Positions 53,671-62,044 of a DNA stretch of 64,000 nt are shown here, piece by piece (positions within the stretch are counted from its first letter, which is position 1; each line of letters opens with the position of its first letter). The stretch comes from Sphingomonadales bacterium Ga0077559 (lineage in GTDB: Bacteria; Pseudomonadota; Alphaproteobacteria; Sphingomonadales; Sphingomonadaceae). The position numbers were made by a program, and so were the translations under genes. Under the pieces are notes generated by a model. The model had not been told where the DNA came from and searched no databases. It saw only the letters and a list, made by a program, of their open reading frames with translations. The stretch covers positions 1-64,000 of the forward strand of contig LNFK01000072.1 of assembly GCA_001464315.1 (NCBI GenBank), written 5' to 3'.

Positions 53671-54150
53671 ATGAAGGGCGACGCGCAAGTCATCGAATAT
53701 CTGAACGAGGCGCTCAAGAACGAGCTGACCGCGGTCAACCAATACTGGTTGCACTACCGGATGCTCGATAATTGGGGTGTCGCCAAGCTTGCGGATTTCG
53801 AACGGCACGAATCGATCGACGAAATGAAACATGCCGACAAGCTGGCGGAGCGGATATTATTTCTCGATGGCTTGCCCAATTTCCAACTGCTTGGCCGGTT
53901 GCGCATCGGTGAGACCGTTGAGGAAATACTGAAAGCTGATCTCGAACTCGAATATGAGGCGTTACCGCTGCTGAAAGACGCGATCGCACATAGCGAAAGC
54001 GTGCGCGATTATGTCAGCCGCGATCTGTTCGCCGAAATCCTCGAAAGCGAGGAAGAGCACGTCGATACTCTCGAAAAACAATTCGACATGATCGCGCGAA
54101 TGGGGATGGAAAATTACGTTCAGTTGCAGTCAAAGCCGCCGGAAGAATAA
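53671..54150 (+). CDS. bfr: bacterioferritin
   Basis: Iron-storage ferritin of 159 residues; ATG 53671 with AGGAG upstream is chosen over the longer frame from 53638. The ferroxidase ligands are visible: Glu in LKNELTAVNQYWLHYR (about 18), Glu and His in DEMKHADKLAERILFLDGLPN (about 51-54), Glu in LELEYEALPLL (about 94) and Glu/His in ESEEEHVDTLEKQ (about 127-130). Met in DEMKH is the heme axial ligand, so the 24-mer should bind heme. Bfd upstream supplies electrons for iron release. Confidence 0.96.
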   Translation: MKGDAQVIEYLNEALKNELTAVNQYWLHYRMLDNWGVAKLADFERHESIDEMKHADKLAERILFLDGLPNFQLLGRLRIGETVEEILKADLELEYEALPLLKDAIAHSESVRDYVSRDLFAEILESEEEHVDTLEKQFDMIARMGMENYVQLQSKPPEE

Positions 54151-54582
54151 TCAGCCGTAGCTCATTCCGCCAAGGGCATTGCGCTGGCCAAAGCTCGCCG
54201 GGCGGCGTTCGACCAATGGGCTGACCTCGGTTTCGAGCGCAGCCAGAGTCGCTTCAAAAACGGGTCGCAAGCGGACAATTTTTTCCACCAATTCTGACGG
54301 ATCGATCTGGATTTCGACATAATGGCGGGCCGCAACTTCGATTTCTTCGGCGAGCAGCGCTAGTTTATCTGCGCCGAACTGCCACGATTCACCCTTCAGC
54401 GTATGCGCGGGCATCACCAGCTTGGACGAATCTTTAAGCCGCATCGCTTCTTCGATGGCGGCGACCGACTTGGTGCCATCCTCGCGGAAATATCCGAGAA
54501 TCCGCACAAAACCGGCACCCAGAAGATTGCGGGTCTCGGTAAAGGTCTTCCAATCAATCAGATCGTCTGGCTGCTCGTTCAA
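54151..54582 (-). CDS. orphan histidine phosphotransfer (HPt) domain protein
   Basis: A four-helix HPt protein that carries phosphoryl groups between receiver domains. The phospho-His motif is MPAHTLKGESWQFGADKLALLAEEIE. The ORF extends to TTG 54597, but GGAG seven bases before TTG 54582 favours that start (143 residues, MNEQPDDLIDWKTF). The C-terminal 30 residues (RRPASFGQRNALGGMSYG) are unstructured and unusual. No histidine kinase or response regulator is nearby, so partners are encoded elsewhere. Convergent with bacterioferritin, stop codons adjacent. Confidence 0.85.
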   Translation of the reverse strand: MNEQPDDLIDWKTFTETRNLLGAGFVRILGYFREDGTKSVAAIEEAMRLKDSSKLVMPAHTLKGESWQFGADKLALLAEEIEVAARHYVEIQIDPSELVEKIVRLRPVFEATLAALETEVSPLVERRPASFGQRNALGGMSYG

Positions 54583-54690
54583 CTTGGATCTCCACAAACA
54601 GGCGGTAATATATTCCTGTCGGGTTCTTTTACACTGTCAAAAGTAAACAGAGCGTTGACATAATCTGTTGGGGAAACTCTCCCGGCGCTC

Positions 54691-56094
54691 CTAATCCTTG
54701 TCGGCAAACGGATTTTTTGAAGACCGGAAGTTTATCCTGACCGGAACCGCGCCAAAATCGAGATCGCGCCGGATACCGTTGAGCAAATAGCGTGCGTAGC
54801 TGGCGGGCAGTTCATCGGTCCGGTTGCCAAAAATAACGAACGTCGGCGGCCGGTTGCGCGCTTGGGTCATATACCGCAGCTTGATCCGCTTGCCGCCAGG
54901 GGCAGGCGGCGGGTTTGCCGAAATTGCCGCCTCGAACCAGCGGTTGAGGATTCCGGTGGGCACGCGCTTGTTCCACGCCTCACGCGCATCGAACGCAGCC
55001 GATATCATTTGGTCCAGGCCTTTGCCCGTCGCAGCCGACACTGCGATCATCGGCACGCCCTTCAGCTGCGACAAGCCTTCTTCCAAAGCGCCGCGAATAC
55101 CTTGAAACAGGCTGCTGCCGTTTTCGGCTATGTCCCATTTGTTGATCGCGATAATGAGCGCGCGGCCTTCCTGGATGACATGGTCGGCAATTTTCAAATC
55201 CTGCACCTCGAGGCCTTTGGTGGCATCGAGCAACAATACCACGACCTCGGCGAAGTCGATGGCATGGCGCGCGTCGGCGACCGAGAGCTTTTCGAGCTTG
55301 TCCTGCACCTTGGCGCGCTTACGCATACCCGCTGTGTCGATAAGCCGGACGCGGCGTTCGGTGAGCAGCGGCGGGATATTGCCTTCTTCGTCGGGTTCGC
55401 GCTGCTTGGGAGCAGGGTCGGTCCAGACCCACTCAACCGCGATGCTGTCGCGGGTAATACCTGCCTCGGGCCCGGTGATCAGGCGGTTCTCGCCCAGCAA
55501 TTTGTTGATGAGCGTTGATTTTCCCGCATTGGGGCGCCCGACCACGGCCAGCTTCAATATGGCGTCGGGCGCTTCAGAATCGACCTCTTCGAACTTGCCT
55601 CCGTCGATATGCGGTAACAGCGCCTGAAACAGGTCGGCCATGCCCTCGCCATGCTCGCCGCTGATCGCGATTGGGTCGCCAAAGCCAAGCGCGTAACTTT
55701 CGAGGATACCGTTATCGCCTTGCTTGCCTTCGGCCTTGTTGACCGCGAGCACTACCGGCGTAGCGCTGCTACGCAGCCACCGCGCGATTTCCTCATCTAG
55801 CGGAGTCACACCCACGCGGCCATCGATCAAAAATAACGCCGCTTGCGCGCCTGCAATCGCCGCTTCGGTCTGCATCCTCATTCGGCCCGGCAGTGTGTCA
55901 GGATCCTCATCCTCATAGCCAGCCGTATCGACAATGGTGAATTCAAGGTCGAACAACCGTCCCTCGCCCTCCCGCCGGTCGCGGGTCACGCCAGGCGTGT
56001 CATCGACAAGCGCCAGCTTCTTGCCAACCAGCCGGTTGAACAAAGTCGACTTGCCGACATTGGGCCGACCGATAATGGCTACCGTCGGCAACAT
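54691..56094 (-). CDS. der: ribosome biogenesis GTPase Der (EngA)
   Basis: Tandem-GTPase required for 50S subunit assembly, 467 residues. First G domain: GRPNVGKSTLFNRLVG, DTPGVTRD, DTAGYED, NKAEG; second: GRPNAGKSTLINKLLG, DTAGMRKRAKV, NKWDIAE; then the C-terminal KH-like domain with IKLRYMTQARNRPPTFVIFGNR. It follows bamB by 17 bases, giving the TPR-bamB-der order also found in E. coli (yfgM-bamB-der). Confidence 0.97.
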   Translation of the reverse strand: MLPTVAIIGRPNVGKSTLFNRLVGKKLALVDDTPGVTRDRREGEGRLFDLEFTIVDTAGYEDEDPDTLPGRMRMQTEAAIAGAQAALFLIDGRVGVTPLDEEIARWLRSSATPVVLAVNKAEGKQGDNGILESYALGFGDPIAISGEHGEGMADLFQALLPHIDGGKFEEVDSEAPDAILKLAVVGRPNAGKSTLINKLLGENRLITGPEAGITRDSIAVEWVWTDPAPKQREPDEEGNIPPLLTERRVRLIDTAGMRKRAKVQDKLEKLSVADARHAIDFAEVVVLLLDATKGLEVQDLKIADHVIQEGRALIIAINKWDIAENGSSLFQGIRGALEEGLSQLKGVPMIAVSAATGKGLDQMISAAFDAREAWNKRVPTGILNRWFEAAISANPPPAPGGKRIKLRYMTQARNRPPTFVIFGNRTDELPASYARYLLNGIRRDLDFGAVPVRINFRSSKNPFADKD

Positions 56095-56111
56095 GCCGTT
56101 ATTTCCTTTTA

Positions 56112-57461
56112 TTATCCGCGAAACGCGGAAATGCGTCCGCCGTCGTCTAGCACATATAATGTCTGGTTAGTGACTACCGGTGCCAAAGAAACGTCGGCCT
56201 TCATATCGACCACCTGCGAAGATGTGCCGTCGGCAGGCGAAACCGCCCAAAGCTGACCGCGCGAATTGATTGACAAAAGGCGACCACCGGCGAGCACCGG
56301 GCCATACCAGCTGATCGGGCCTTTTTTCTTTTCTTCATTATCATAACGCTGAAGCTTCGAAATCCAGCGGATTTTGCCGCTTGACCGCGCGACGCATAGC
56401 AATTTTCCTTCGTCGGTCATCACGAACACCCATTCGCCCACTGATACCGGAGTCGAGATACCCGCAATATTGATTTCCCAGATGCGTTGCCCCGTAACAA
56501 GTTCATAGGACGCCATGCGTCCGCCCTTACCGAGCGCAAACACCCGGCCGCGGTCGATCACCGGATCGGCGTCGATATCGGTTAGCGTCGAAACACTGGT
56601 CGACATCGCGGTGCGCGACAAAGTGTCGCTCCAAAGGCTACGGCCATTTTCATATCGATAGGCCGCGAGTTCACCGCTGGAATAGCCGGCAATCACGGTG
56701 CCCTGTGCTGCCGCGGGTGCGCCCACACCGAAAATACCAGAGGCTGAGACCGGACCAGCCTCGTTCCACTGGGCTTCGCCGTCGGTCTGGCGCAACGCAT
56801 AAATCTGGTTATCCTGCGTCATCACATAGACATTGCCGTTCGACAACGTCGGCGCGCCGCGAAGCGGACCGGCAGGACGTTTCTTCCAGCTCAACGCACC
56901 CGTATCAGCGGCAAGCGCAGCGACATCGCCGACACCGTTGGTGGCAAATACCATCGATCCGGTTGCACTTACGCCACCGCCGAAGCGCGAGGGCTTGCCA
57001 TCGTCTTCGACTTCAAGCGCATTCGACCAGATTTGACTGCCGCTATTGGCATCGAATGCGGTGACGCGAGCGGTGGTGTCCACGACATAAAGGCGGCCGT
57101 CGCTGATGACCGGACTTGCCGCAAGCCGTGCGCGCGGATTTGCGCCGGTTACCGTCGCGCTCCAAATTTGCGCCAAGCCTTGACCCAGCTCGATATGTCC
57201 CGGTGATTTGGATGCATTGCCGCCGGGCTGCGGCCACGCGTCGTTTACGACTGCTGGCGGCAATATCACTGATACGTTAGCTAGCGCGGGATCGACTTCC
57301 ATATCGCGCTCGCCGCCCAATATGTCGACGCGATTGCCGACCGTCGGGGTGTTGTTTTTCTTGCCCGCGTCGCCGCGAACGCTATCCAGCACGGCACAAC
57401 CGCCAAGCGATGCCGATGCGGCGAGTGCCAAAATCAGTTTTGCTTTAATATTCAACTTCAC
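56112..57461 (-). CDS. bamB: outer membrane protein assembly factor BamB
   Basis: Outer-membrane lipoprotein with a PQQ-like eight-bladed beta-propeller that assists beta-barrel insertion with BamA. The lipobox is ASLGGCAVLDS at about 18-23, after a basic N-terminus. Repeated blade motifs occur along the 449 residues, e.g. GRLYVVDTTARVTAFDANSGSQIWS, GDVAALAADTGALSWKK, NVYVMTQDNQIYALRQTDGEAQW and LLSINSRGQLWAVSPADG. It overlaps the TPR gene stop by four bases and precedes der. Confidence 0.94.
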   Translation of the reverse strand: MKLNIKAKLILALAASASLGGCAVLDSVRGDAGKKNNTPTVGNRVDILGGERDMEVDPALANVSVILPPAVVNDAWPQPGGNASKSPGHIELGQGLAQIWSATVTGANPRARLAASPVISDGRLYVVDTTARVTAFDANSGSQIWSNALEVEDDGKPSRFGGGVSATGSMVFATNGVGDVAALAADTGALSWKKRPAGPLRGAPTLSNGNVYVMTQDNQIYALRQTDGEAQWNEAGPVSASGIFGVGAPAAAQGTVIAGYSSGELAAYRYENGRSLWSDTLSRTAMSTSVSTLTDIDADPVIDRGRVFALGKGGRMASYELVTGQRIWEINIAGISTPVSVGEWVFVMTDEGKLLCVARSSGKIRWISKLQRYDNEEKKKGPISWYGPVLAGGRLLSINSRGQLWAVSPADGTSSQVVDMKADVSLAPVVTNQTLYVLDDGGRISAFRG

Positions 57462-58222
57462 TCTCCTGTGGCCGTTTCGCCAGCTGCGGAACCTTGCGCT
57501 GCGTTCGTTGCCGCATTTCGCTTTTCATCAACCTGAACGGTGTCGATGCCAAGTGCACCCGCCATTTGCTGTGCCCGGCTGCGTATTGTCGGCGGCACGC
57601 CTTCCTGTTTGGCGATCTGCGCAAATATCGGACCGGCCAGATTTTCCTTGCCCTGTTTCATATAGGCTATCGCGGTCAATTCGCCTGCGCTGCCGAACCA
57701 AGGATTGCCTGCGGTTGCCAGCGGTTTCAACCGGTCGATGACGACTTGCGGTGCCAGTTTGTCGAACTCGGCGCTCGTCTGACGCAACAGCGCCAGATCG
57801 CGGAAGGTTTGGGGCAGGCTGCTGTCACCAGCGACCTGCTTATAAATGGCAATCGCCTCTTTGGTCTTGCCATCTTCACCAAGCAGATTGGCTTCGACCA
57901 TCTGCGCCATTGCACGGTAGCCGGGCTGTTTTGCTTTTGCGAGCGTCGCAAGTTTGGCACGGGCTTCTTTTTCCTGCCCTGCACGCAGCTTATCCATCGC
58001 GTCCACAAATTCTTCGCTTTGCTTGTCAGCTGCAGCTTGTTGCTGGTTCTGGTAAACAATCCAGCCGCCGAACGCCAACAGCCCTACCACCAGCACGAGC
58101 AGCAGCCAGCGGCCATAACGAGTCCAGAAACTGGTCAGATCACTTGCGCGGACCGCATCGTCCACTTCGCGCAGGAAAGCCTCATCGCTTCCGGCGCGTT
58201 TGTCAGTCGGTGTTAAAGCCAA
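57458..58222 (-). CDS. YfgM-like tetratricopeptide repeat protein
   Basis: A 254-residue inner-membrane-anchored TPR protein. An N-terminal cytoplasmic stretch (AFLREVDDAVRASDLTSFWTRYGRW) precedes one helix (LLLVLVVGLLAFGGWIVYQN), then TPR-like periplasmic helices (about 55-220; ARAKLATLAKAKQPGYRAMAQM, TKEAIAIYKQVAGDS, LRPLATAGNPWFG type). The Ala/Gly/Thr-rich tail is disordered. In E. coli YfgM associates with SecYEG and periplasmic chaperones; here it is the first gene of the bamB-der operon. Confidence 0.88.
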   Translation of the reverse strand: MALTPTDKRAGSDEAFLREVDDAVRASDLTSFWTRYGRWLLLVLVVGLLAFGGWIVYQNQQQAAADKQSEEFVDAMDKLRAGQEKEARAKLATLAKAKQPGYRAMAQMVEANLLGEDGKTKEAIAIYKQVAGDSSLPQTFRDLALLRQTSAEFDKLAPQVVIDRLKPLATAGNPWFGSAGELTAIAYMKQGKENLAGPIFAQIAKQEGVPPTIRSRAQQMAGALGIDTVQVDEKRNAATNAAQGSAAGETATGE

Positions 58223-58301
58223 AAGGGCCTCCGAAAAGGAATATTAAACATGATATCGCCGCCGTCCTTAGCGGGAGTCGGCGCGATTAACCAGCCCTGC
58301 A

Positions 58302-59168
58302 TTAAGCAGGTTGATATAGCTGATCGGGGCCGGGGAAGCTGCGGTCGCGGACGCCGCTTGCATATTCGCGCACCGCTTCTTCGACCGACACACCCATATT
58401 GCCGAATTTCTTCACGAATTTGGGAACTCGGTCGAACAGGCCCAGCATATCTTCGGTGACCAGAACTTGCCCATCGCATTGAGCCGACGCGCCGATGCCG
58501 ATCGTTGGGCAAGCGATTTTGTTGGTTATCTCGATAGCAATCGGCTCAAGCACGCCTTCGATGACCATGGCGAACGCGCCTGCATCCGACATAGCGACTG
58601 CATCTTCGACAAGCGATTTTGCTTCTTCAGGACTTCTGCCGCGAACGCCATAGCCGCCCAATATGTTGACCGCTTGCGGGGTGAGGCCGACATGCGCCAT
58701 GACCGGAATGCCGCGTGAGGTCAGGAATTCGACAGTGGGGGCGAGCACCTTGCCGCCTTCCAATTTTACAGCCGCTGCACCGGTTTCCTTGAGCAACCGC
58801 GCGGCGTTGGTGAATGCCTGTTCTGGTGACGCCTCATAAGAGCCAAACGGCATATCGACGATAACCGCCGCGTGATAGCTGCCGCGAACCACTGCAGCGC
58901 CGTGGGCTGCCATCATTTCCATCGTCACTGCGACCGTATGCGGCAGGCCGTAAATGACCTGCCCAAGCGAATCGCCGACGAGCAGCATGTCGCAATGCGG
59001 GTCGAGCAACTGCGCCATGCGAACAGTGTAAGCGGTCAGCATCACCAGCGGCTCACCGCCCTTGCGTTGCCGGATGCGCGGCACGGTGAGCCGCTTCATC
59101 GGCGAGGGCGTCGGATTCGCGCGACTGGTGGATGTATCGAAGGTGAGCGTTTGGGGGCGTGTGGACAT
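58302..59168 (-). CDS. panB: 3-methyl-2-oxobutanoate hydroxymethyltransferase
   Basis: First enzyme of pantothenate synthesis, adding a hydroxymethyl group from methylene-THF to alpha-ketoisovalerate. The 288 residues form a TIM barrel with MLTAYTVRMAQLLDPHCDMLLVGDSLGQVIYG (Mg and ketoacid site), DMPFGSYEASPEQAF, AVKLEGG, VMAHVGLTPQAVNILGGYGVRGR and IGIGASAQCDGQVLVTEDMLGLF. An Arg/Ser/Pro-rich 22-residue extension precedes the usual start; MKRLTVPRIRQRKGG could be a shorter start. Divergent from a membrane protein gene. Confidence 0.95.
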   Translation of the reverse strand: MSTRPQTLTFDTSTSRANPTPSPMKRLTVPRIRQRKGGEPLVMLTAYTVRMAQLLDPHCDMLLVGDSLGQVIYGLPHTVAVTMEMMAAHGAAVVRGSYHAAVIVDMPFGSYEASPEQAFTNAARLLKETGAAAVKLEGGKVLAPTVEFLTSRGIPVMAHVGLTPQAVNILGGYGVRGRSPEEAKSLVEDAVAMSDAGAFAMVIEGVLEPIAIEITNKIACPTIGIGASAQCDGQVLVTEDMLGLFDRVPKFVKKFGNMGVSVEEAVREYASGVRDRSFPGPDQLYQPA

Positions 59169-59294
59169 GGGGTGGGGGCTTAGCGGTTAAAACATTCATG
59201 CAAAAGCAAGAAGCGGCATTATGTTATTTTTATTTGACTCAATGTTAAATAAATATAACACTACGTACGAATCACATAACAATGGAGCTTGAGA

Positions 59295-59717
59295 ATGTCG
59301 TTTCGCGAAAAGATTCACTGGGTCGCGCTTGCAGGTTTGGTCGCGGCCTTCGGCTGGTACTTTCTGAGTTACCCGTGGGAGATCGCCAATAGTCGCGCTG
59401 GGATGTATGCGGCCGTATGGATGCTGCTTCCGGTGACGATCATCTTTCTGGTGCCGATGATCGCCGGAACCACCTATTTTGCCATCCGCACGCCAAAGGA
59501 AGCCAATCTGCAAGAGGACGAGCGTGAAAAAACCATCCATTTACGCGGCACACATGTGGCGTATTATCCGCTCGTGCTGGGCATCTGGGCCAACATCTTT
59601 GCGCTTATCAACGGCCTGAATTACGGCTGGTCGGTCAATATCTTGATGGCAACCCTTGTCGCGGCGGAACTCGTCCGTGTTGGAGCACAGCTTTATTTTT
59701 ACCGACGGGGATATTGA
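59295..59717 (+). CDS. uncharacterised four-helix membrane protein
   Basis: A 140-residue membrane protein; ATG 59295 has TGGAG seven bases upstream. Helices are visible at VALAGLVAAFGWYFLSY, AVWMLLPVTIIFLVPMIAGTTYF, YYPLVLGIWANIFALINGL and NILMATLVAAELVRVGAQLYFY. A short cytoplasmic loop reads RTPKEANLQEDEREKTIHLRG. The layout (two helices, charged loop, two helices) matches small proteins often paired with an Xre-type regulator; the HTH gene follows after three bases. Role unknown. Confidence 0.82.
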   Translation: MSFREKIHWVALAGLVAAFGWYFLSYPWEIANSRAGMYAAVWMLLPVTIIFLVPMIAGTTYFAIRTPKEANLQEDEREKTIHLRGTHVAYYPLVLGIWANIFALINGLNYGWSVNILMATLVAAELVRVGAQLYFYRRGY

Positions 59718-59720
59718 GCG

Positions 59721-59942
59721 ATGGCACCCACTCCCTTCACCAACGAGATAAAAACGCTGCGATTCCTCGCCGGTGAAATGACACAAGGCGATCTGGGCGA
59801 CAAGGTCGGCGTTACTCGTCAGACCATCGCTGCGATTGAGCAGGGCAAATATTCACCTTCGTTGGAAGTTGCGTTCCGCATCGCACATGTATTCGGCAAA
59901 CCGCTCGACGAGGTTTTCCGCTGGACCAACGGCATTGCTTAA
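59721..59942 (+). CDS. helix-turn-helix (Xre-type) regulator
   Basis: A 73-residue single-domain regulator. The HTH is in LRFLAGEMTQGDLGDKVGVTRQTIAAIEQGKYSPSLEVAFRIAHVFGKPLDEVFRW, close to the short DNA-binding proteins that control a neighbouring membrane-protein gene. It starts three bases after the membrane-protein stop, so the two are translationally linked, and a terminator follows. It likely regulates its own operon; signal unknown. Confidence 0.93.
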   Translation: MAPTPFTNEIKTLRFLAGEMTQGDLGDKVGVTRQTIAAIEQGKYSPSLEVAFRIAHVFGKPLDEVFRWTNGIA

Positions 59943-59968
59943 AGCTGCCCAAGTCTAAAGCAGCACCG

Positions 59969-60008
59969 GAGGCCTGAATATCCGCTCCCCAGCTAGAGTT
60001 CAGGCCTC
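59969..60008. terminator. bidirectional terminator between the HTH and GDPD genes
   Basis: GAGGCCTGAA (59969-59978) pairs perfectly with TTCAGGCCTC (59999-60008) across a 20-base loop; it sits between convergent stops at 59942 and 60013, so it could serve both. The loop is long and T-runs are short. Confidence 0.5.
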
Positions 60009-60012
60009 TACT

Positions 60013-61062
60013 CTATTTCGAAATGGAGGAAACGGCTTCTGCGACATTGTCGCTAAACAGGCCATCGATCCCCGCGGCGAGGAATGCCTTCATCTCCGAT
60101 AGCACATCACCGACGCCGCGCGGATCAATGCCCGATTTCTGCGCCAGCGGCAGGAAGTAATTCTCGCGGCGGAATGTCCACGGATGGACGGCGAGGCCCA
60201 CTTTGTGGGCATCGGCGACAAAGCTGGTGGGTTCGCCCAGATTACCGAGTAACGTGCGCGGTATGACCAATCCTTTATTCGGACCAACACCATCGGCATA
60301 ATTCGCGATTGTCTTGAGACCTTCCGCTGTCGCCATTGCGGTATAGGTTAGATCAGCTCGGTCGGGCGGGCTGCCTTTTTCATCCATTAGCTGGATCAGG
60401 CGTATTTTCGTCTTGCCGCGCAACGCCTTTAGATTTTCGACCTCGAATGACTGGATGAACACCGGCGCGGTCTTTTGGGTGTGGCCAAATTTCGTCAGCA
60501 TCGCCAATAACGGTGCCTCATGCGGTAGGCCGATAGAGGCGAAATAGGTCGGGTGCTTGGTCTCCGGATACACGCCAACACCGCGTGCCTTGGCAAGTTG
60601 CAATATATCCTCGAACGTCGGAACTTCGAACTGTCCGTTATAGGCCATATTTGATTTGCGCAGTTGTGGCAGGCGCTCTTTGGCGCGCAAAGTTTTCAGC
60701 TCGGCCAGCGTGAAGTCTTCGGTGAACCAGCCAGTCATTTGCTGGCCGTCAATGGTCTTGGTCTTTTTGCGGTCGGCAAATTCAGGCTTTGCCGAAACGT
60801 CGGTGGTTTCCGAAATCTCGTTCTCATGCCGCGCGACCAGCACGCCGTCTTTCGTCAGCACCAGATCGGGCTCTATGAAATCAGCGCCTTGTTCAATCGC
60901 CAACGTGTAGGCCGCGATGGTGTGCTCAGGGCGTTCCCCGCTGGCCCCGCGATGCGCGATGACTATGGCTTGGCCGTCTAAAGGTTTTTCCATGGCTTGG
61001 CTTTCCGAAACCGAACAAGCTGGGAGGAGGGCGGCGATGAGGAACGGGAGGAATAATTTCAT
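60013..61062 (-). CDS. glycerophosphodiester phosphodiesterase, lipoprotein
   Basis: Metal-dependent phosphodiesterase of the GDPD family, 349 residues from ATG 61062, which starts a lipoprotein signal (MKLFLPFLIAALLPAC); the frame upstream of it is not coding. The catalytic core has IVIAHRGASGERPEHTIAAY, GADFIEPDLVLTKDGVLVARHE (catalytic His and metal ligands), PETKHP and HPWTFRRE. The enzyme hydrolyses glycerophosphodiesters at the envelope to glycerol-3-phosphate and alcohol, like periplasmic GlpQ. The small GDPD insertion fits 25-30 residues after HEN. Confidence 0.93.
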   Translation of the reverse strand: MKLFLPFLIAALLPACSVSESQAMEKPLDGQAIVIAHRGASGERPEHTIAAYTLAIEQGADFIEPDLVLTKDGVLVARHENEISETTDVSAKPEFADRKKTKTIDGQQMTGWFTEDFTLAELKTLRAKERLPQLRKSNMAYNGQFEVPTFEDILQLAKARGVGVYPETKHPTYFASIGLPHEAPLLAMLTKFGHTQKTAPVFIQSFEVENLKALRGKTKIRLIQLMDEKGSPPDRADLTYTAMATAEGLKTIANYADGVGPNKGLVIPRTLLGNLGEPTSFVADAHKVGLAVHPWTFRRENYFLPLAQKSGIDPRGVGDVLSEMKAFLAAGIDGLFSDNVAEAVSSISK

Positions 61063-61118
61063 AAGCCGGGCATTGCGCAGGCCTGTGTCAGTCTGATGAC
61101 AATCGCGATGCGCCCGCA

Positions 61119-61400
61119 TCAACCGACTTCAACGCCTTTCCAGAACGCGATCCGGTCGGTGATCTCGCTCGCCGCAGATTTGGGTTCGGGATAATACCAC
61201 GCCGCGTCGGTATTGGTTTTGCCATTGACGACCAGCGAATGATAAAGCGCTGTTCCCTTCCATCCGCATATCGACGTCGTGTCGCTGCCCTGAAGATAAT
61301 CAACGTTGACCGCGTCGCGCGGGAAATAATGATTGCCCTCGACAACGACGGTATCTTCCGATTGCGCGATTATCGCGCCATTCCAGCGTGCAGTTACCAT
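61119..61400 (-). CDS. DUF427 domain-containing protein
   Basis: A 93-residue DUF427 protein: TARWNGAIIAQSEDTVVVEGNHYFPRDAVN, then CGWKGTALYHSLVVNG and a C-terminal AAWYYPEPKSAASEITDRIAFWKGVEV, all conserved in the family. The fold is a small beta barrel; one family member was proposed to bind nucleotides or a sugar, but its role is not settled. It forms the downstream end of a small-gene cluster on the minus strand, 14 bases after the ArsC-like gene. Confidence 0.93.
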   Translation of the reverse strand: MVTARWNGAIIAQSEDTVVVEGNHYFPRDAVNVDYLQGSDTTSICGWKGTALYHSLVVNGKTNTDAAWYYPEPKSAASEITDRIAFWKGVEVG

Positions 61401-61414
61401 GATTTTTCCTTTGG

Positions 61415-61762
61415 TCAGAATTTTACCGCATCATAGGCTTCCGGCTTGAACCCGACCAGCAAAGTTTCGCCGTCTTCGACCACCGGACGTTTAATCATCG
61501 AAGGGTTGGAGAGCATCAGAGCGATGGCTTTTGTTTCGTCGATACCGGTTTTTTCGGCGTCGGGCAATTTCTTGAACGTCGTGCCTGCTTTGTTAAGCAG
61601 CTTTTCCCAGCTGACCTGTTTGCTCCAGCGTTCGAGGTCGGCCTTTTCAATACCCGCCTTCTTATAATCGTGGAAATGATATGCGACGCCGCGACCATCA
61701 AGATACACCCGCGCCTTTTTGACGGTATCGCAATTGGGAATTCCGTAAAGAGTAATGGTCAT
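61415..61762 (-). CDS. ArsC/Spx family reductase (YffB-like)
   Basis: A 115-residue thioredoxin-fold protein of the ArsC family. The single catalytic Cys is in YGIPNCDTVKKARVYLDGRG, as in YffB and not in the CX5R arsenate loop of ArsC; LLNKAGTTFKKL and PSMIKRPVVEDGETLLVGF are the family C-terminal blocks. Such proteins use glutathione with low arsenate activity, so arsenate reductase function should not be assumed. Part of the minus cluster 61119-63123. Confidence 0.92.
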   Translation of the reverse strand: MTITLYGIPNCDTVKKARVYLDGRGVAYHFHDYKKAGIEKADLERWSKQVSWEKLLNKAGTTFKKLPDAEKTGIDETKAIALMLSNPSMIKRPVVEDGETLLVGFKPEAYDAVKF

Positions 61763-61828
61763 ACAAAGTTTCCGTAATTGACGTTGATCTTATCCGCCAT
61801 GCCAACCGCGACTATTTTGGCAGTCGGG

Positions 61829-62044
61829 TCATTTATAATGTTCCCGCCGGTCACCAAAATCGCGAACCCGCTTGCGCCATGCTTTGTAACTACCGGGTTT
61901 CAAATTCGAGCGCATGATCGCCTTAATCTGGTCGGGCGTTACACCATGCTGCGCCGAAATCGTGCCGAAGGCGACATGGTCGGACAGGGCCATTTCGATG
62001 ATTTCGCTGATCTGGCTTGGCATGAGTGCAGGGAGCGTTGACAT
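61829..62044 (-). CDS. TIGR03643 family small protein (DUF2805)
   Basis: A 71-residue protein from ATG 62044, whose first base is the last of the GFA stop (TGATG). It shows the family core MPSQISEIIEMALSDHVAFGTISAQHGVTPDQIKAIMRSNLKPGSYKAWRKRVRDF, which reads as a three-helix HTH-like unit with a conserved LKPxSYKxWRxRV tail. The function is unknown; DNA binding has been guessed from helix pattern. Confidence 0.92.
   Translation of the reverse strand: MSTLPALMPSQISEIIEMALSDHVAFGTISAQHGVTPDQIKAIMRSNLKPGSYKAWRKRVRDFGDRREHYK

Noticed and set aside
61415-61762. Arsenate resistance gene
   Set aside because: The Cys motif is of the YffB type, and no arsR, arsB or acr3 gene is nearby.
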